Both the position numbers and the translations under genes were made by a program. The notes beneath the pieces are model-generated. The model was not told where the DNA came from, ran no database searches, and saw nothing but the letters and a program-made list of their open reading frames with translations. Positions 8,583-16,471 of a DNA stretch of 64,000 nt are shown piece after piece. The stretch spans positions 1 through 64,000 of the forward strand of contig PHCH01000013.1 in the NCBI GenBank assembly GCA_002840785.1, written 5' to 3'. This stretch comes from Betaproteobacteria bacterium HGW-Betaproteobacteria-4. Its GTDB lineage: Bacteria > Pseudomonadota > Gammaproteobacteria > Burkholderiales > Rhodocyclaceae. Positions within the stretch are counted from its first letter, which is position 1; each line of letters starts with the position of its first letter.

Positions 8583-9844
8583 GGCGCGGCCTCGGCGGCG
8601 AGACGGCGCAGCGCCGGGCGTTCCAGCTTGCCGGTGGCGTTGCGCGGCAGGCGGTCGACGGCGTGGATTTGGCGCGGCAGGGCGGCTGATGGCAGGAGGC
8701 CGCGGGCGTGGGCGAGCAGTTCGTCCGGCGTGACGGATCCGACGACGAGGGCGACGATGAGGTCGCCCCAGACCGGGTCGGGCCGGCCGGTGACGGCGAC
8801 ATCGAGGACGCCAGGGCAGGCGGCGAGGCAGGATTCGATTTCCTGCGGATGGACGTTGCGGCCGCCGCTGATCAGCATGTCGTCGGCCCGGCCGAGAATG
8901 GTCAGGCGGCCGGCGGCGTCGATGCGGCCGAGGTCGCCGGTGGTCAGCCAGCCGTCGGCGTCGATGCCGCTGCCGTCGAGATAGCTGCGCATGACCTGTG
9001 GGCCGCGCACTTGCAGGCGGCCGCCGGCGTCGAGGCGGATGTCGTGGCCGGGCATGGTCCGGCCGACCAGGCCTTCGTGCCAGGCGCCGTCAGCCGGGTC
9101 GAAGGTGGCGAACTGGGCCGCCGTTTCACTCATGCCATAGCTCGGGTAGAGCGGCCAGCCGGTGGCGACGGCCCGGTCGTAGAGCGTCGGCGAGAGCGCG
9201 GCCCCGCCGATTAGCGCGACACGCAGGCTGGCCGGCGGTTTGGCGCCAAGGTCGAGGAGTCGGGCAAGCATGGCCGGGACCAGCGAAATGTGGGTGACGG
9301 GCAGCGCAGCGAGGTCGGCGGCAACCAGATCGGCTGCGAAGCCGTCATGGAGCAGGACGCTGGCGGCGGCCCGGGCGCAGCGCCACAAAATGGACTGGCC
9401 GCCGATGTGGTAGAGCGGCAGGCAGTTCAGCCACAGGTCGCCGGGGTACAGCGGCAGGCGTTGATTCGAGGCGGCCGCCGCGGCGTCGAGCTGGGCATTG
9501 CCGAGCAGCACGGCGCGCGGCTTCCCCTCGCTGCCGCTGGTCGCGATGATCAGTGCGACGTCGGTCAGCGGCTGATCGACCTCCTGCTGCGCATTGCTAC
9601 GGTCAACCGGAAAAAACGGCCGATTTTGAAAACTGCAGGCGTAGGCATGGCGGGCCAGATGCAGGCTGTCGCCGGCTTCGACGATGGTCCCCCGACGGCT
9701 GGCGAGCTGGCCGGCCAAAGCACGGCTGCCATCGACCAGTTCGGCAAAGCTGAGGCGTTTGCCAGCGTGTAATAACGCGCCGCCCTGCGGGTTTTCGGTC
9801 GCGGCCTGTTGCAGATGCTGAGCCAGTGAGGAAGGGGCTGCCAT
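8579..9844 (-). CDS. menE: 2-succinylbenzoate--CoA ligase (AMP-forming)
   Basis: A 421-residue member of the ANL adenylate-forming superfamily. Visible motifs are the P-loop IIATSGSEGKPRAV, the substrate/AMP segment YPSYGMSETAAQF, TTGDLGRID with ADDMLISGGRNVHPQEIE, and the C-terminal catalytic Lys region LPRNATGKLERPALR. It activates o-succinylbenzoate with CoA in menaquinone synthesis. It is slightly short for the family. The ATG at 9844 is preferred over one at 9943 because homology starts near it and a TATAAT lies nine bases upstream. Residues near FFPVDRSNAQQ are encoded by a copy of the dispersed repeat inside the gene. Translationally coupled to menF. Confidence 0.87.
   Translation of the reverse strand: MAAPSSLAQHLQQAATENPQGGALLHAGKRLSFAELVDGSRALAGQLASRRGTIVEAGDSLHLARHAYACSFQNRPFFPVDRSNAQQEVDQPLTDVALIIATSGSEGKPRAVLLGNAQLDAAAAASNQRLPLYPGDLWLNCLPLYHIGGQSILWRCARAAASVLLHDGFAADLVAADLAALPVTHISLVPAMLARLLDLGAKPPASLRVALIGGAALSPTLYDRAVATGWPLYPSYGMSETAAQFATFDPADGAWHEGLVGRTMPGHDIRLDAGGRLQVRGPQVMRSYLDGSGIDADGWLTTGDLGRIDAAGRLTILGRADDMLISGGRNVHPQEIESCLAACPGVLDVAVTGRPDPVWGDLIVALVVGSVTPDELLAHARGLLPSAALPRQIHAVDRLPRNATGKLERPALRRLAAEAAP
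9596..9632 (+). repeat. Dispersed uptake-like repeat, copy 3 (inside menE)
   Basis: GCTACGGTCAACCGGAAA, AAACGGCC and GATTTTGAAAA. It is antisense to menE and in frame with it, encoding the FQNRPFFPVDRSN stretch. Confidence 0.85.
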
Positions 9845-9853
9845 AGGCGCTTG

Positions 9854-9859
9854 ATTATA
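9854..9859 (-). promoter_or_regulatory. TATAAT -10 element nine bases before menE
   Basis: A perfect TATAAT on the minus strand lies nine bases before the menE ATG, giving a predicted leader of only a few bases. No convincing -35 hexamer is visible. Confidence 0.4.
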
Positions 9860-9966
9860 GAGAGGCACAGCCTCCTTTGCTGCGAGACAGATCAAGAAAT
9901 GCCTTACGATAGCAGCCTTCGGCCGGGCGGTACGCCTTGCCACGAGACGAGTTCATGGAGTTTGGT

Positions 9967-10506
9967 ATGCGCGGGAAAACTTGGTGGGCTAGGGCAATGA
10001 AGGGGCTGGCGATCGGCCTGTGCGCGATGCAGTTGGCGGCCAGTGCCGTTGCCGGGACACCCGGCGAGATTGCCGTTGGCGGGCAATTGCCTGAGGCTCA
10101 ACTGAATGCATTGGTCGGCAGCGCTGCCAAACTGTCGTCCCTGCGCGGCAAACCGCTGCTCATCAACGTCTGGGCCAGCTGGTGCGGCCCCTGCCGCGCC
10201 GAGATGGGCTCGATTGAGCGCCTTTACCAGCGCTACGGCAAACAGGGCTTCAATGTCATCGGGATTTCGACCGACGACGATCACGCAGCAGCGGCCAGAT
10301 TCGTCAAGGTTTCCGGCGTCAGTTTCGCCAACTACATCGACCGCAATCTGGTCCTCGAAAACCTGCTCGGCGCCGACCGCTTGCCGCTCACCGTGCTGGT
10401 CGACGACGAGGGCCGGGTCATCAAGAAAATGACCGGCTCGCGGCAATGGGACAGTCCGGAATCGATCAACCTGGTGACCCAGGCTTTTCGCCTCAAGACC
10501 CGCTAA
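9967..10506 (+). CDS. TlpA/ResA-like periplasmic thiol-disulfide protein
   Basis: A 179-residue protein from the ATG at 9967, which has GGAG six bases upstream; two in-frame ATGs further upstream (9937, 9955) have poorer context. An N-terminal signal segment (MKGLAIGLCAMQLAASAVAG) directs it to the periplasm. The thioredoxin fold follows, with the redox motif WASWCGPCRAEM and the cis-Pro region RLPLTVLVD. Such proteins keep apocytochrome cysteines or copper sites reduced, which fits a cytochrome-rich organism. Its partner is not visible here. It converges on the next gene with only six bases between the stops. Confidence 0.85.
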   Translation: MRGKTWWARAMKGLAIGLCAMQLAASAVAGTPGEIAVGGQLPEAQLNALVGSAAKLSSLRGKPLLINVWASWCGPCRAEMGSIERLYQRYGKQGFNVIGISTDDDHAAAARFVKVSGVSFANYIDRNLVLENLLGADRLPLTVLVDDEGRVIKKMTGSRQWDSPESINLVTQAFRLKTR

Positions 10507-10512
10507 GCCAGC

Positions 10513-11271
10513 TTAGTGGGTGTACATCACGAAGACGCCGCCGCCGAAGTCGGGGCTGGCGTTGGAGTAGCCGGAGACGAGGTAGCCCTGCAACTTCCAG
10601 TTGGTGTCGAGCTTGTGGGTCACGAAACCGGTGACCTCGCGGACCGGGGCGCCACTGTCGAGAATTTTCTGGCGGTAATCGTAACTGAGCCCCACGGCGC
10701 TCGCCGGCGAGGCCCGGAAAGACCAGCCCAGCGAGGCATAGAACGGGTCACGCAGATCGATCCCGTCGGGATCGCCCATTTTTTTGTAACCCAGCGTGCC
10801 GAACAGCGTGTGCTTGTTGAGGGCGCGATAAACCTCGGTTTGCACTGAAACGTCGTTTTTCCCGGTACCCAGCCCCTTGCTGTCGTCAGCCGTCGCCAGC
10901 TTGACCTTGGTTCCCAGATCGACGAGCCAGGGGCCTTGTTGCAGCGCGCTCCAGCTCGCCGTCAGCACGACGTCGCCGAGGCCGCTTTCCCTTTTGCGCG
11001 TGCTCTGGCCGTTCTCCAGATTGATCCGGTCGGCGCCCGCACCGGACACCGAAGACGGGCCGCTTGTTTCGACGTAGGGAATCGTCGCCCGCAAGGTCCA
11101 CTCAGTCGTCTCGTATTTCACGCCGAAGGGCATGTAGAGGGTTTCGGTCTTTTCCGAGGCACCATATTTTCCGGTTGAGTAATCAATGCCGGTAATGATG
11201 GTCAAGCTACTGTCGGCGTGGCAGGAAAAAGCGGTCAGGAGGCCGATAGTGGCGAGAATGCGTGTTTTCAA
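10513..11271 (-). CDS. Outer-membrane beta-barrel protein, transporter-like
   Basis: A 252-residue protein with a TTG start at 11271 (AAAGGG about 8 bases upstream; no in-frame ATG nearby) and a signal peptide ending near SCHA. The mature part alternates polar and apolar residues in short strands (for example FGVKYETTEWTLRATIPYVET and DVVLTASWSAL) with Gly/Asp turns, and it ends in an aromatic strand GGGVFVMYTH, typical of outer-membrane barrels. It resembles barrels annotated as transporter or phenol-degradation MetA-like, but the assignment is loose and no substrate can be inferred. No partner gene is close by. Confidence 0.7.
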   Translation of the reverse strand: MKTRILATIGLLTAFSCHADSSLTIITGIDYSTGKYGASEKTETLYMPFGVKYETTEWTLRATIPYVETSGPSSVSGAGADRINLENGQSTRKRESGLGDVVLTASWSALQQGPWLVDLGTKVKLATADDSKGLGTGKNDVSVQTEVYRALNKHTLFGTLGYKKMGDPDGIDLRDPFYASLGWSFRASPASAVGLSYDYRQKILDSGAPVREVTGFVTHKLDTNWKLQGYLVSGYSNASPDFGGGVFVMYTH

Positions 11272-11346
11272 ACCGATACCCTTTGCATCACGATAATAAC
11301 CACAATTTTAACATGGCATTACCGTCTGCCGTTTGCGGATGGCATA

Positions 11347-12828
11347 TCAGTCCCGTTCCCGCCGCTCGCTCCGTTCAACCCTTTCGGCCCTTTCGGCCCG
11401 CTCGGTGCGTTCGACCTTCTCGACCTTTTCAACTTTCTCGATCTTCTCAGCCTTCTCGACCTTTTCAACTTTTTCGATCTTCTCAGCCTTCTCGACCTTT
11501 TCAGCCTTCTCGATCTTCTCAGCCTTTTCGACCTTCTCAGCCTTTTCGACCTTCTCAGCCTTTTCGGCTTTCTCGGCCTTCTCAGCCTTCTCGGACTTCT
11601 CGGACTTCTCGGACTTCTCGGACTTCTCGGACTTCTCGGACTTCTCGGACTTCTCGGACTTCTCAGCCTTCTCGGCCTTCTCGGCCTTTTCGACGGTCTT
11701 TTCCGTTTCGCTGGTCTCGCTCTTGACGGACGAGAAGCCACGAGCCTGCTCGGATTTTCTTGGCCGGGTATTGCTCCGGTTTTCGGCGCCGCCAAATTCA
11801 AGGTGGCTGACGACGAGCTGGCCCGAGCGTCCAACCTTGGCATCGACAAAAATCCGCCGATTCGGGAGCAGGGCGTTCATTTGTCTTGCCGTGGCATTGG
11901 GCAACGACAGCTCCACCCCGCCGGCCATGACTTTGCCGCGACCGTCGGATGCCTGAACCAGCCCCTCGATCAGGATTCGGCTGGCGCTGTTCTTGAAGCG
12001 ATAGGTGGGGTCGGCAATCACGCTGGTCGGAACCAGTTCGCTGCCGTTCCATTTTCCCTTGACCAAGGCCGCGGCGGTATCGACCGCGCCGGTAACCGCA
12101 ACGCCGTTGACCCGCGACTGCTTTCCTGACGCGGTGACCTGACCCAGGGCGCCAGCTCGCTTGAGACCCGGGCTGGGCTGCACACGCGTTGCGACCAGGG
12201 TGCCATTGGCTCCGGCAAGCGCACTGATTTTGACGAGTTGGCCGACGGCCAGGCCTTTTCCGGGGCCGCGGGTATTGGCATCGATCGCCACGTTCTGACC
12301 GAGAACCTGGATCATCTTGCCGCCACGCGGCAGTTTGGTGATGGGGCCTTCGAGGGCGTTGAGGATGGCGATGTTGCGGGCGTGCAGCCCCTTCGGCGAA
12401 TTGGTGGCGTCGATCGAGATGACCTGGCCGACGGCGAGTTTGTCGGCCGACGAGGGGTCGCCGTTTTCATTGACCGGGACGCCCTGGTCGAAATGAACTT
12501 CGACACCATTGATGCAAACCGAGGCAAAACCGCTGACCACACCAACAATGCCGACCGAAGCGCCATCGGCCAGCGGAGCGCCGGTGCCGCCGATGCCGCC
12601 GCCGTCGGTGCCATTGTTACCGCTGACCGCCGGCGATCCCGTTCCGCCAATGCCGCCGCCATCCTGCCCATCAGTCGTTTCAGCTGGGCTGCCGGTGCCG
12701 CCAATTCCACCAATGCCGGCGCGGGCCTGATGGCTTTTCGCGGGAACTTCCGGGTCGACACAAACCGGAGCCGACCACGCAATCAGCGGGAAGGCAGCGA
12801 TCAGGAGGGTGAGCAGGCTGCGTTTCAT
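11347..12828 (-). CDS. DUF5666 secreted protein with a long EKx-repeat tail
   Basis: A 493-residue protein with a signal peptide (LLTLLIAAFPLIAWSA). A glycine-rich segment follows with three GGIGGTGSP/AP units (residues about 38-83). Next comes a DUF5666-type beta-rich core of repeated 50-60 residue modules (for example KLAVGQVISIDATNSPKG and LAVGQLVKISALAG). The last 114 residues are 38 uninterrupted triplets, 31 EKx then 7 ERx, where x is A, S, V, I, T or R. That tail is extremely charged and predicted to be one long helix. The gene overlaps the DUF6502 gene upstream by four bases. The family function is not known to me; a surface or periplasmic binding role is a guess. Confidence 0.82.
   Translation of the reverse strand: MKRSLLTLLIAAFPLIAWSAPVCVDPEVPAKSHQARAGIGGIGGTGSPAETTDGQDGGGIGGTGSPAVSGNNGTDGGGIGGTGAPLADGASVGIVGVVSGFASVCINGVEVHFDQGVPVNENGDPSSADKLAVGQVISIDATNSPKGLHARNIAILNALEGPITKLPRGGKMIQVLGQNVAIDANTRGPGKGLAVGQLVKISALAGANGTLVATRVQPSPGLKRAGALGQVTASGKQSRVNGVAVTGAVDTAAALVKGKWNGSELVPTSVIADPTYRFKNSASRILIEGLVQASDGRGKVMAGGVELSLPNATARQMNALLPNRRIFVDAKVGRSGQLVVSHLEFGGAENRSNTRPRKSEQARGFSSVKSETSETEKTVEKAEKAEKAEKSEKSEKSEKSEKSEKSEKSEKSEKAEKAEKAEKAEKVEKAEKVEKAEKIEKAEKVEKAEKIEKVEKVEKAEKIEKVEKVEKVERTERAERAERVERSERRERD
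11350..11691. repeat. 9-bp tandem repeat array (EKx coding)
   Basis: Thirty-eight 9-bp units in frame with the DUF5666 gene. Eight consecutive EKS units (about 11592-11660) are almost identical CTCGGACTT units on the plus strand. Expected to be prone to slippage and to vary in length between strains. Confidence 0.9.
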
Positions 12829-13661
12829 TTGTCTGCCGGGGTCTCGGCCACGTCGGTGCTGTAGAAATAGACACCGCAGGTGAATCGTTTGCCTGGGCCG
12901 TTCGCGGACGGGGTGGCGTTTTCGTCCGGTTCGCCGGCCAGGGTGTGAAGTTGGGTCAGCGTCTGCATGCCGAGTTTGGCGGCACGCGCGCGCAATTTTT
13001 CGACCTGGGCTTCGGTCAGTGAGCCGCGATGCACGCTGCGTTCAAACCATGGGCTGGTGGTGGACAGCACGTTGTCGGCTGCGGCAGCGGCATGATCGCC
13101 CAGATTGTGGCCGTAATAGGCCAGCTTTTCTTCCAGTCCTTCGCGGGGGATGAAGGCGTTGCTGCGCAGGACGACTTCATCGGCTGCATTGATGTCGACG
13201 ACGCCAAGGCGCAGCCATTCGTCGAGTACCGAACGTGGCCGGATGTCCTGGCTGACGCTGGCGACGAGGGCCTCGAACGAGGCTTCTCCGGCGCCGCGGG
13301 CGAGTCGGCTGAGCGGCCGGGGCTGGCCGTTTTCGTCTAGCCATTGCGGGGTGGTGATCCAGGTGGCGACGACCTGCGCGCTGAGCGAAATTTTGGGCGG
13401 CAAGTTGGCCTCGACATCGGGCAGTTCGCGCAGACGTTTGACGTCCTTGCGGTGCACGCCGGTGATCAGGCTGATCCGGCTGTCGGTGGAGGCCTTGTTT
13501 TCGAGCCGGAAATCGCGTTCAGCCACTTCGACGAAGACGCGTTTGAGAATTTCGATGGCCATCGGCAGCGTGATTTCGTGGGCCAGCATGACGCGGACGA
13601 TGGGCGAGAGCACACGGTGTATTGCGGCGAGAAGGGCGGATCGGAGTGGTGACTCTGACAT
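12825..13661 (-). CDS. DUF6502 family protein
   Basis: A 278-residue cytoplasmic protein without signal or membrane segments. Its N-terminal third (LRSALLAAIHRVLSPIVRVML, then ISLITGVHRKDVKRLREL) looks like a winged-helix-type fold with a recognition segment. A region of about 100 residues follows that contains SVLDEWLRLGVVD. The gene overlaps the DUF5666 secreted protein by four bases, a pairing I recall in other proteobacteria, so it may regulate or assist that protein. No catalytic motif is recognisable, and the role is unknown. Confidence 0.78.
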   Translation of the reverse strand: MSESPLRSALLAAIHRVLSPIVRVMLAHEITLPMAIEILKRVFVEVAERDFRLENKASTDSRISLITGVHRKDVKRLRELPDVEANLPPKISLSAQVVATWITTPQWLDENGQPRPLSRLARGAGEASFEALVASVSQDIRPRSVLDEWLRLGVVDINAADEVVLRSNAFIPREGLEEKLAYYGHNLGDHAAAAADNVLSTTSPWFERSVHRGSLTEAQVEKLRARAAKLGMQTLTQLHTLAGEPDENATPSANGPGKRFTCGVYFYSTDVAETPADK

Positions 13662-14051
13662 CAGGTTTTGTCGGGAGGTTCTCGGCGGCGAGTGTTGGCA
13701 GGCGTCTGCATTCAGCGTGTCGCCGGGGTGGCCTGGTCAAGTGCCCTGCGGCGATCGCGCCTGGATCGGCGGTCGGTCATGACCAACCCTTCGCTGGTGC
13801 TGTAGGGCGGGAGATGATCGGCCGATATTCTACGTCCCTGGCGTCTTTTCATGAACAGATTTTGCAGCCAGTCGTCGGCTGCATTTTGTCGCACTTTCAA
13901 GCTCGGCTTCCTTTTGCTGGGTTGGTCGACAACGAATCGCATCGAACAGTATTTGGTGTAATTGTGGAATAGTTTCCCACTTTGTAGTCCCGGGGTAAAC
14001 CTGAAAAGGGGGGATTTTGCCGAAATGTCCGGTTAGCCTCGGCCCGACTCC
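13662..14051. other. 390-base stretch without a confident gene
   Basis: The region lies upstream of the DUF6502 gene and downstream of the FAD/Fe-S oxidoreductase gene. One short minus-strand frame (13712-13942) is listed separately at low confidence. No terminator or clear promoter was recognised. Confidence 0.5.
13712..13942 (-). CDS. Possible small basic protein
   Basis: A 76-codon frame encoding a very basic protein that ends with MTDRRSRRDRRRALDQATPATR. Arg-rich tails with RRxxRDRRR appear in several small hypothetical proteins of betaproteobacteria, which is the only support. A shorter start at the internal ATG of MTDRRSRRD is possible. No clear ribosome site. Confidence 0.3.
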   Translation of the reverse strand: MRFVVDQPSKRKPSLKVRQNAADDWLQNLFMKRRQGRRISADHLPPYSTSEGLVMTDRRSRRDRRRALDQATPATR

Positions 14052-15350
14052 TTATTCGCCGTACCGGGTGTCGACCTGTATGCCCATTTTTTTCAGCATG
14101 GGCGTCGGCAGCTCGCCGCCGGCACAAACGATGACGGCATCGTTCGGCCGTTCGAGGATGTCGTCGCCATGTTTGAGGATGACGTTGTCGACACCGATTT
14201 CTGGGACCGTGCTCTCCAGTATTTGTTCAATTTTGTCGTCGGCAATGGCTTCGGCCAGCCGTGTCCGGTTTTTCGGCTTGACCCGGTCGAAGGCCTTGCC
14301 GCGGTAACTCAGTGTGACGCGGGTGCCTGGTTCGTTGGCGATGTCGAGGGCGGCTTCGAGGGCGCTGTCGCCGCCGCCGACGACCAGCACGTTCTTGCCT
14401 TGGTACTGTTCCGCTTCGATCAGCCGATAGACTACCTTGGCCTGTTCTTCGCCCTTGGCGCCGAGCTTGCGCGGTGTGCCGCGGCGCCCGATGGCGAGCA
14501 GTACGTTGGCGGTGGAGTAGCTTGCCTTGTTGGTACGGATCGAGAAAATGCCGTCGTCCGGCGTGATTTCTTCCATGCGCTCACTGAACTGGATGTTGGG
14601 CGTCGCCTTGTCGAGGATGCCCTGCCAGATTTCCATGAGTTCCTCCTTGCTGATTTCGCGAACCTTGATTTCGCCGATCAGCGGCAGGCGCATCGGAGCC
14701 GTCATGACCAGCTTGTTACGCGGATAGTGGTAGGTTGTGCCGCCGAGGGAGTCCTCCTGCTCGATGGTCACGTAGCGGAGTCCGGCCTCCTTGGCGGCGA
14801 GCGACGAGGCGATCCCGGCTGGGCCGGCGCCGATGATCACGAGATCGAGGTCGGCCTTGCCTCGGGGGCGTTTGGTGATGGTCTGGACGGCATGCGTGCC
14901 CTGCCGGATGGCGTTGCGGATGAGGCCCATGCCGCCGAGTTCGCCGGCGATGAAGACGCCAGGGATGTTGGTCTGGAAATCGGGGTCGACCTGCGGAATG
15001 TCCATGCCGCGCTTGGCCGTGCCAAAGACCAGCTTTATGGCGCCGACCGGGCAGGCCGGCGCGCAGGCACCATGGCCGATGCAGTGTGTCGGATTGATCA
15101 GGACGCCCTTGCCCTTGATCACGCCGAGCGCTTTCTCCGGGCAGTTTCGGACGCAGGCGCCGGAACCCATGCAGATCGAGAGGTCGACGACCGGGTGCAG
15201 TGAAGGCGGTTCGGTCAGGCCCGCTTCCTTGGCTTCGTTGAGGACGGCGAGATGGCGCTCGGAAACCTTCTTTTTGGTGCGCTGGTGAAAGGCGGCCGGA
15301 ATGAGGATGAGCAGGGCAGGGAGCAGGTAGTAAATCAGGTCGGACGTCAT
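14052..15350 (-). CDS. Membrane-anchored FAD/Fe-S oxidoreductase (thioredoxin-reductase-like)
   Basis: A 432-residue protein. An N-terminal membrane helix (residues about 5-20) is followed by a ferredoxin-like part with CMGSGACVRNCP and CIGHGACAPACP (about 60-100). The second cysteine of the usual CxxCxxCxxxCP is Ser in the first and His in the second, so the clusters are unusual. An IPGVFIAGELGGMGLI element follows, then a two-dinucleotide-fold flavoprotein with GAGPAGIASS (FAD, about 173-182) and GGGDSALEAA (NAD(P)H, about 325-334). It probably passes electrons between a soluble donor and membrane carriers. It lies divergently from the multiheme cytochrome genes, so an input module for that locus is plausible but unproven. 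It overlaps the next gene upstream by four bases. Confidence 0.82.
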   Translation of the reverse strand: MTSDLIYYLLPALLILIPAAFHQRTKKKVSERHLAVLNEAKEAGLTEPPSLHPVVDLSICMGSGACVRNCPEKALGVIKGKGVLINPTHCIGHGACAPACPVGAIKLVFGTAKRGMDIPQVDPDFQTNIPGVFIAGELGGMGLIRNAIRQGTHAVQTITKRPRGKADLDLVIIGAGPAGIASSLAAKEAGLRYVTIEQEDSLGGTTYHYPRNKLVMTAPMRLPLIGEIKVREISKEELMEIWQGILDKATPNIQFSERMEEITPDDGIFSIRTNKASYSTANVLLAIGRRGTPRKLGAKGEEQAKVVYRLIEAEQYQGKNVLVVGGGDSALEAALDIANEPGTRVTLSYRGKAFDRVKPKNRTRLAEAIADDKIEQILESTVPEIGVDNVILKHGDDILERPNDAVIVCAGGELPTPMLKKMGIQVDTRYGE

Positions 15351-16309
15351 TCGTTTGTGTTCGTCAGCTTGTTTTCGAGGGTATTTACTGTACTCATCGG
15401 ATCTTCGCCCGATTCGTGCTGAACGGCGGCCATTGCTACGGTCAACCGGAAATTTTGGCCAAAATCAAAAGGCGCGAAGGCCTCCCGGATTTCGTCGGCA
15501 AGCTTTGCGGCGCTGTCCAGCGGGGTGTTGGGGAGCAGGATCATGAAGGTGTTTCGATCCCATTGGCACGCCGTGTCCGAGGTGCGCAGGCGTTCGGCAA
15601 TCGCTTCGGCGCAGCGGCACAAGTCCTCGTCGGTGAGCTGGCGATTGTCAGGCAGCGCGATGCGGCTTCCGATCAGCGAGAGCGGCAAGCGGTAGCGGTC
15701 GGAAATGGCCGAAACATGGGCCAGTTCGGCCTCGAAGCATTCGGCCGAGGGCAGTCCGGTCAGCCTGTCGCGCAGGTTCATGCTCGTTTCGGACTGCGCT
15801 GCCGGCGGGCTGGACGCATAGCGCACGAGCAGGGCGACCAGCAGCGACAGAATCAGGTGCTTGTCGAGCCGCTCGTGGTCGCTGGCCAGTTGCCAGGTCA
15901 GTGCGACAAACAGGCCACCGAGCAACAGCCACAACAGAAGCGGCAGGTTCTGGTAGCGCCAGGCCCACCAGGCGGCGACCAGCGGCGCCCAGAACAGCAG
16001 CGTCGAGGCCAGCTCCGAACCGGGATGACCGGTGTTGAAGCGGATGCCGAGGGCGGCCACCAGCAAAACGTAGATCGAGACATCGACCGCCAGGCCGGCG
16101 TGGCGGTCGGCTACCGTCCATCCGGCCTGATGGGCAATCCAGATGAGCAGGAGCGGCAGGCTGACGAGCAGGTAAATCAGGCTCGTGCCGGTCGGCCAGA
16201 GTCTCTGGAATTCGACGGTGGCGATGACGAAAAGACCGAGAAGGCCGCTCATTGATCCGGCCGGGTTGATAAGGCGGGCCTTCGCCGCTTGCACCGGATT
16301 TTCATTCAT
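15347..16309 (-). CDS. Membrane protein with degenerate GGDEF domain
   Basis: A 320-residue protein from ATG 16309 (an upstream ATG at 16336 also exists). About six hydrophobic helices span residues 20-170. A GGDEF-fold domain follows, beginning RDRLTGLPSAECFEAEL. The signature that should be GG(D/E)EF reads WDRNTF, so diguanylate cyclase activity is not expected; it may bind c-di-GMP or act as a scaffold. It is coupled by ATGA to the FAD/Fe-S oxidoreductase gene and divergent from the cytochrome genes. A copy of the dispersed repeat lies in the last part of the domain, encoding FGQNFRLTVAMAA. Confidence 0.8.
   Translation of the reverse strand: MNENPVQAAKARLINPAGSMSGLLGLFVIATVEFQRLWPTGTSLIYLLVSLPLLLIWIAHQAGWTVADRHAGLAVDVSIYVLLVAALGIRFNTGHPGSELASTLLFWAPLVAAWWAWRYQNLPLLLWLLLGGLFVALTWQLASDHERLDKHLILSLLVALLVRYASSPPAAQSETSMNLRDRLTGLPSAECFEAELAHVSAISDRYRLPLSLIGSRIALPDNRQLTDEDLCRCAEAIAERLRTSDTACQWDRNTFMILLPNTPLDSAAKLADEIREAFAPFDFGQNFRLTVAMAAVQHESGEDPMSTVNTLENKLTNTNE
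15435..15470 (+). repeat. Dispersed uptake-like repeat, copy 4 (inside GGDEF-like gene)
   Basis: GCTACGGTCAACCGGAAA, TTTTGGCCAAAATC and AAAA. It lies about 90 bases before the 3' end of the gene and is antisense to it. Confidence 0.85.
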
Positions 16310-16471
16310 CGTTGATTTCCCCCGAACGGCGTGCACCTTGTCATGTAAATTTTTTGCTATCCTTTAATAAGTGTGAAATTTTACCCCGCCGTATGCAAAC
16401 CCGATAGTCTGTCGATGTTTCGGGTTTTCCGGCGGAAACGGCCCGGGGCCGACGACCTTATTTTGGAATAC

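Noticed and set aside
11347-11726. Plus-strand frames rich in Ser/Phe or Leu over the 9-bp repeats
   Set aside because: All six frames stay open through a 9-bp repeat; only the minus-strand frame continues into a protein with signal peptide and DUF5666 core.
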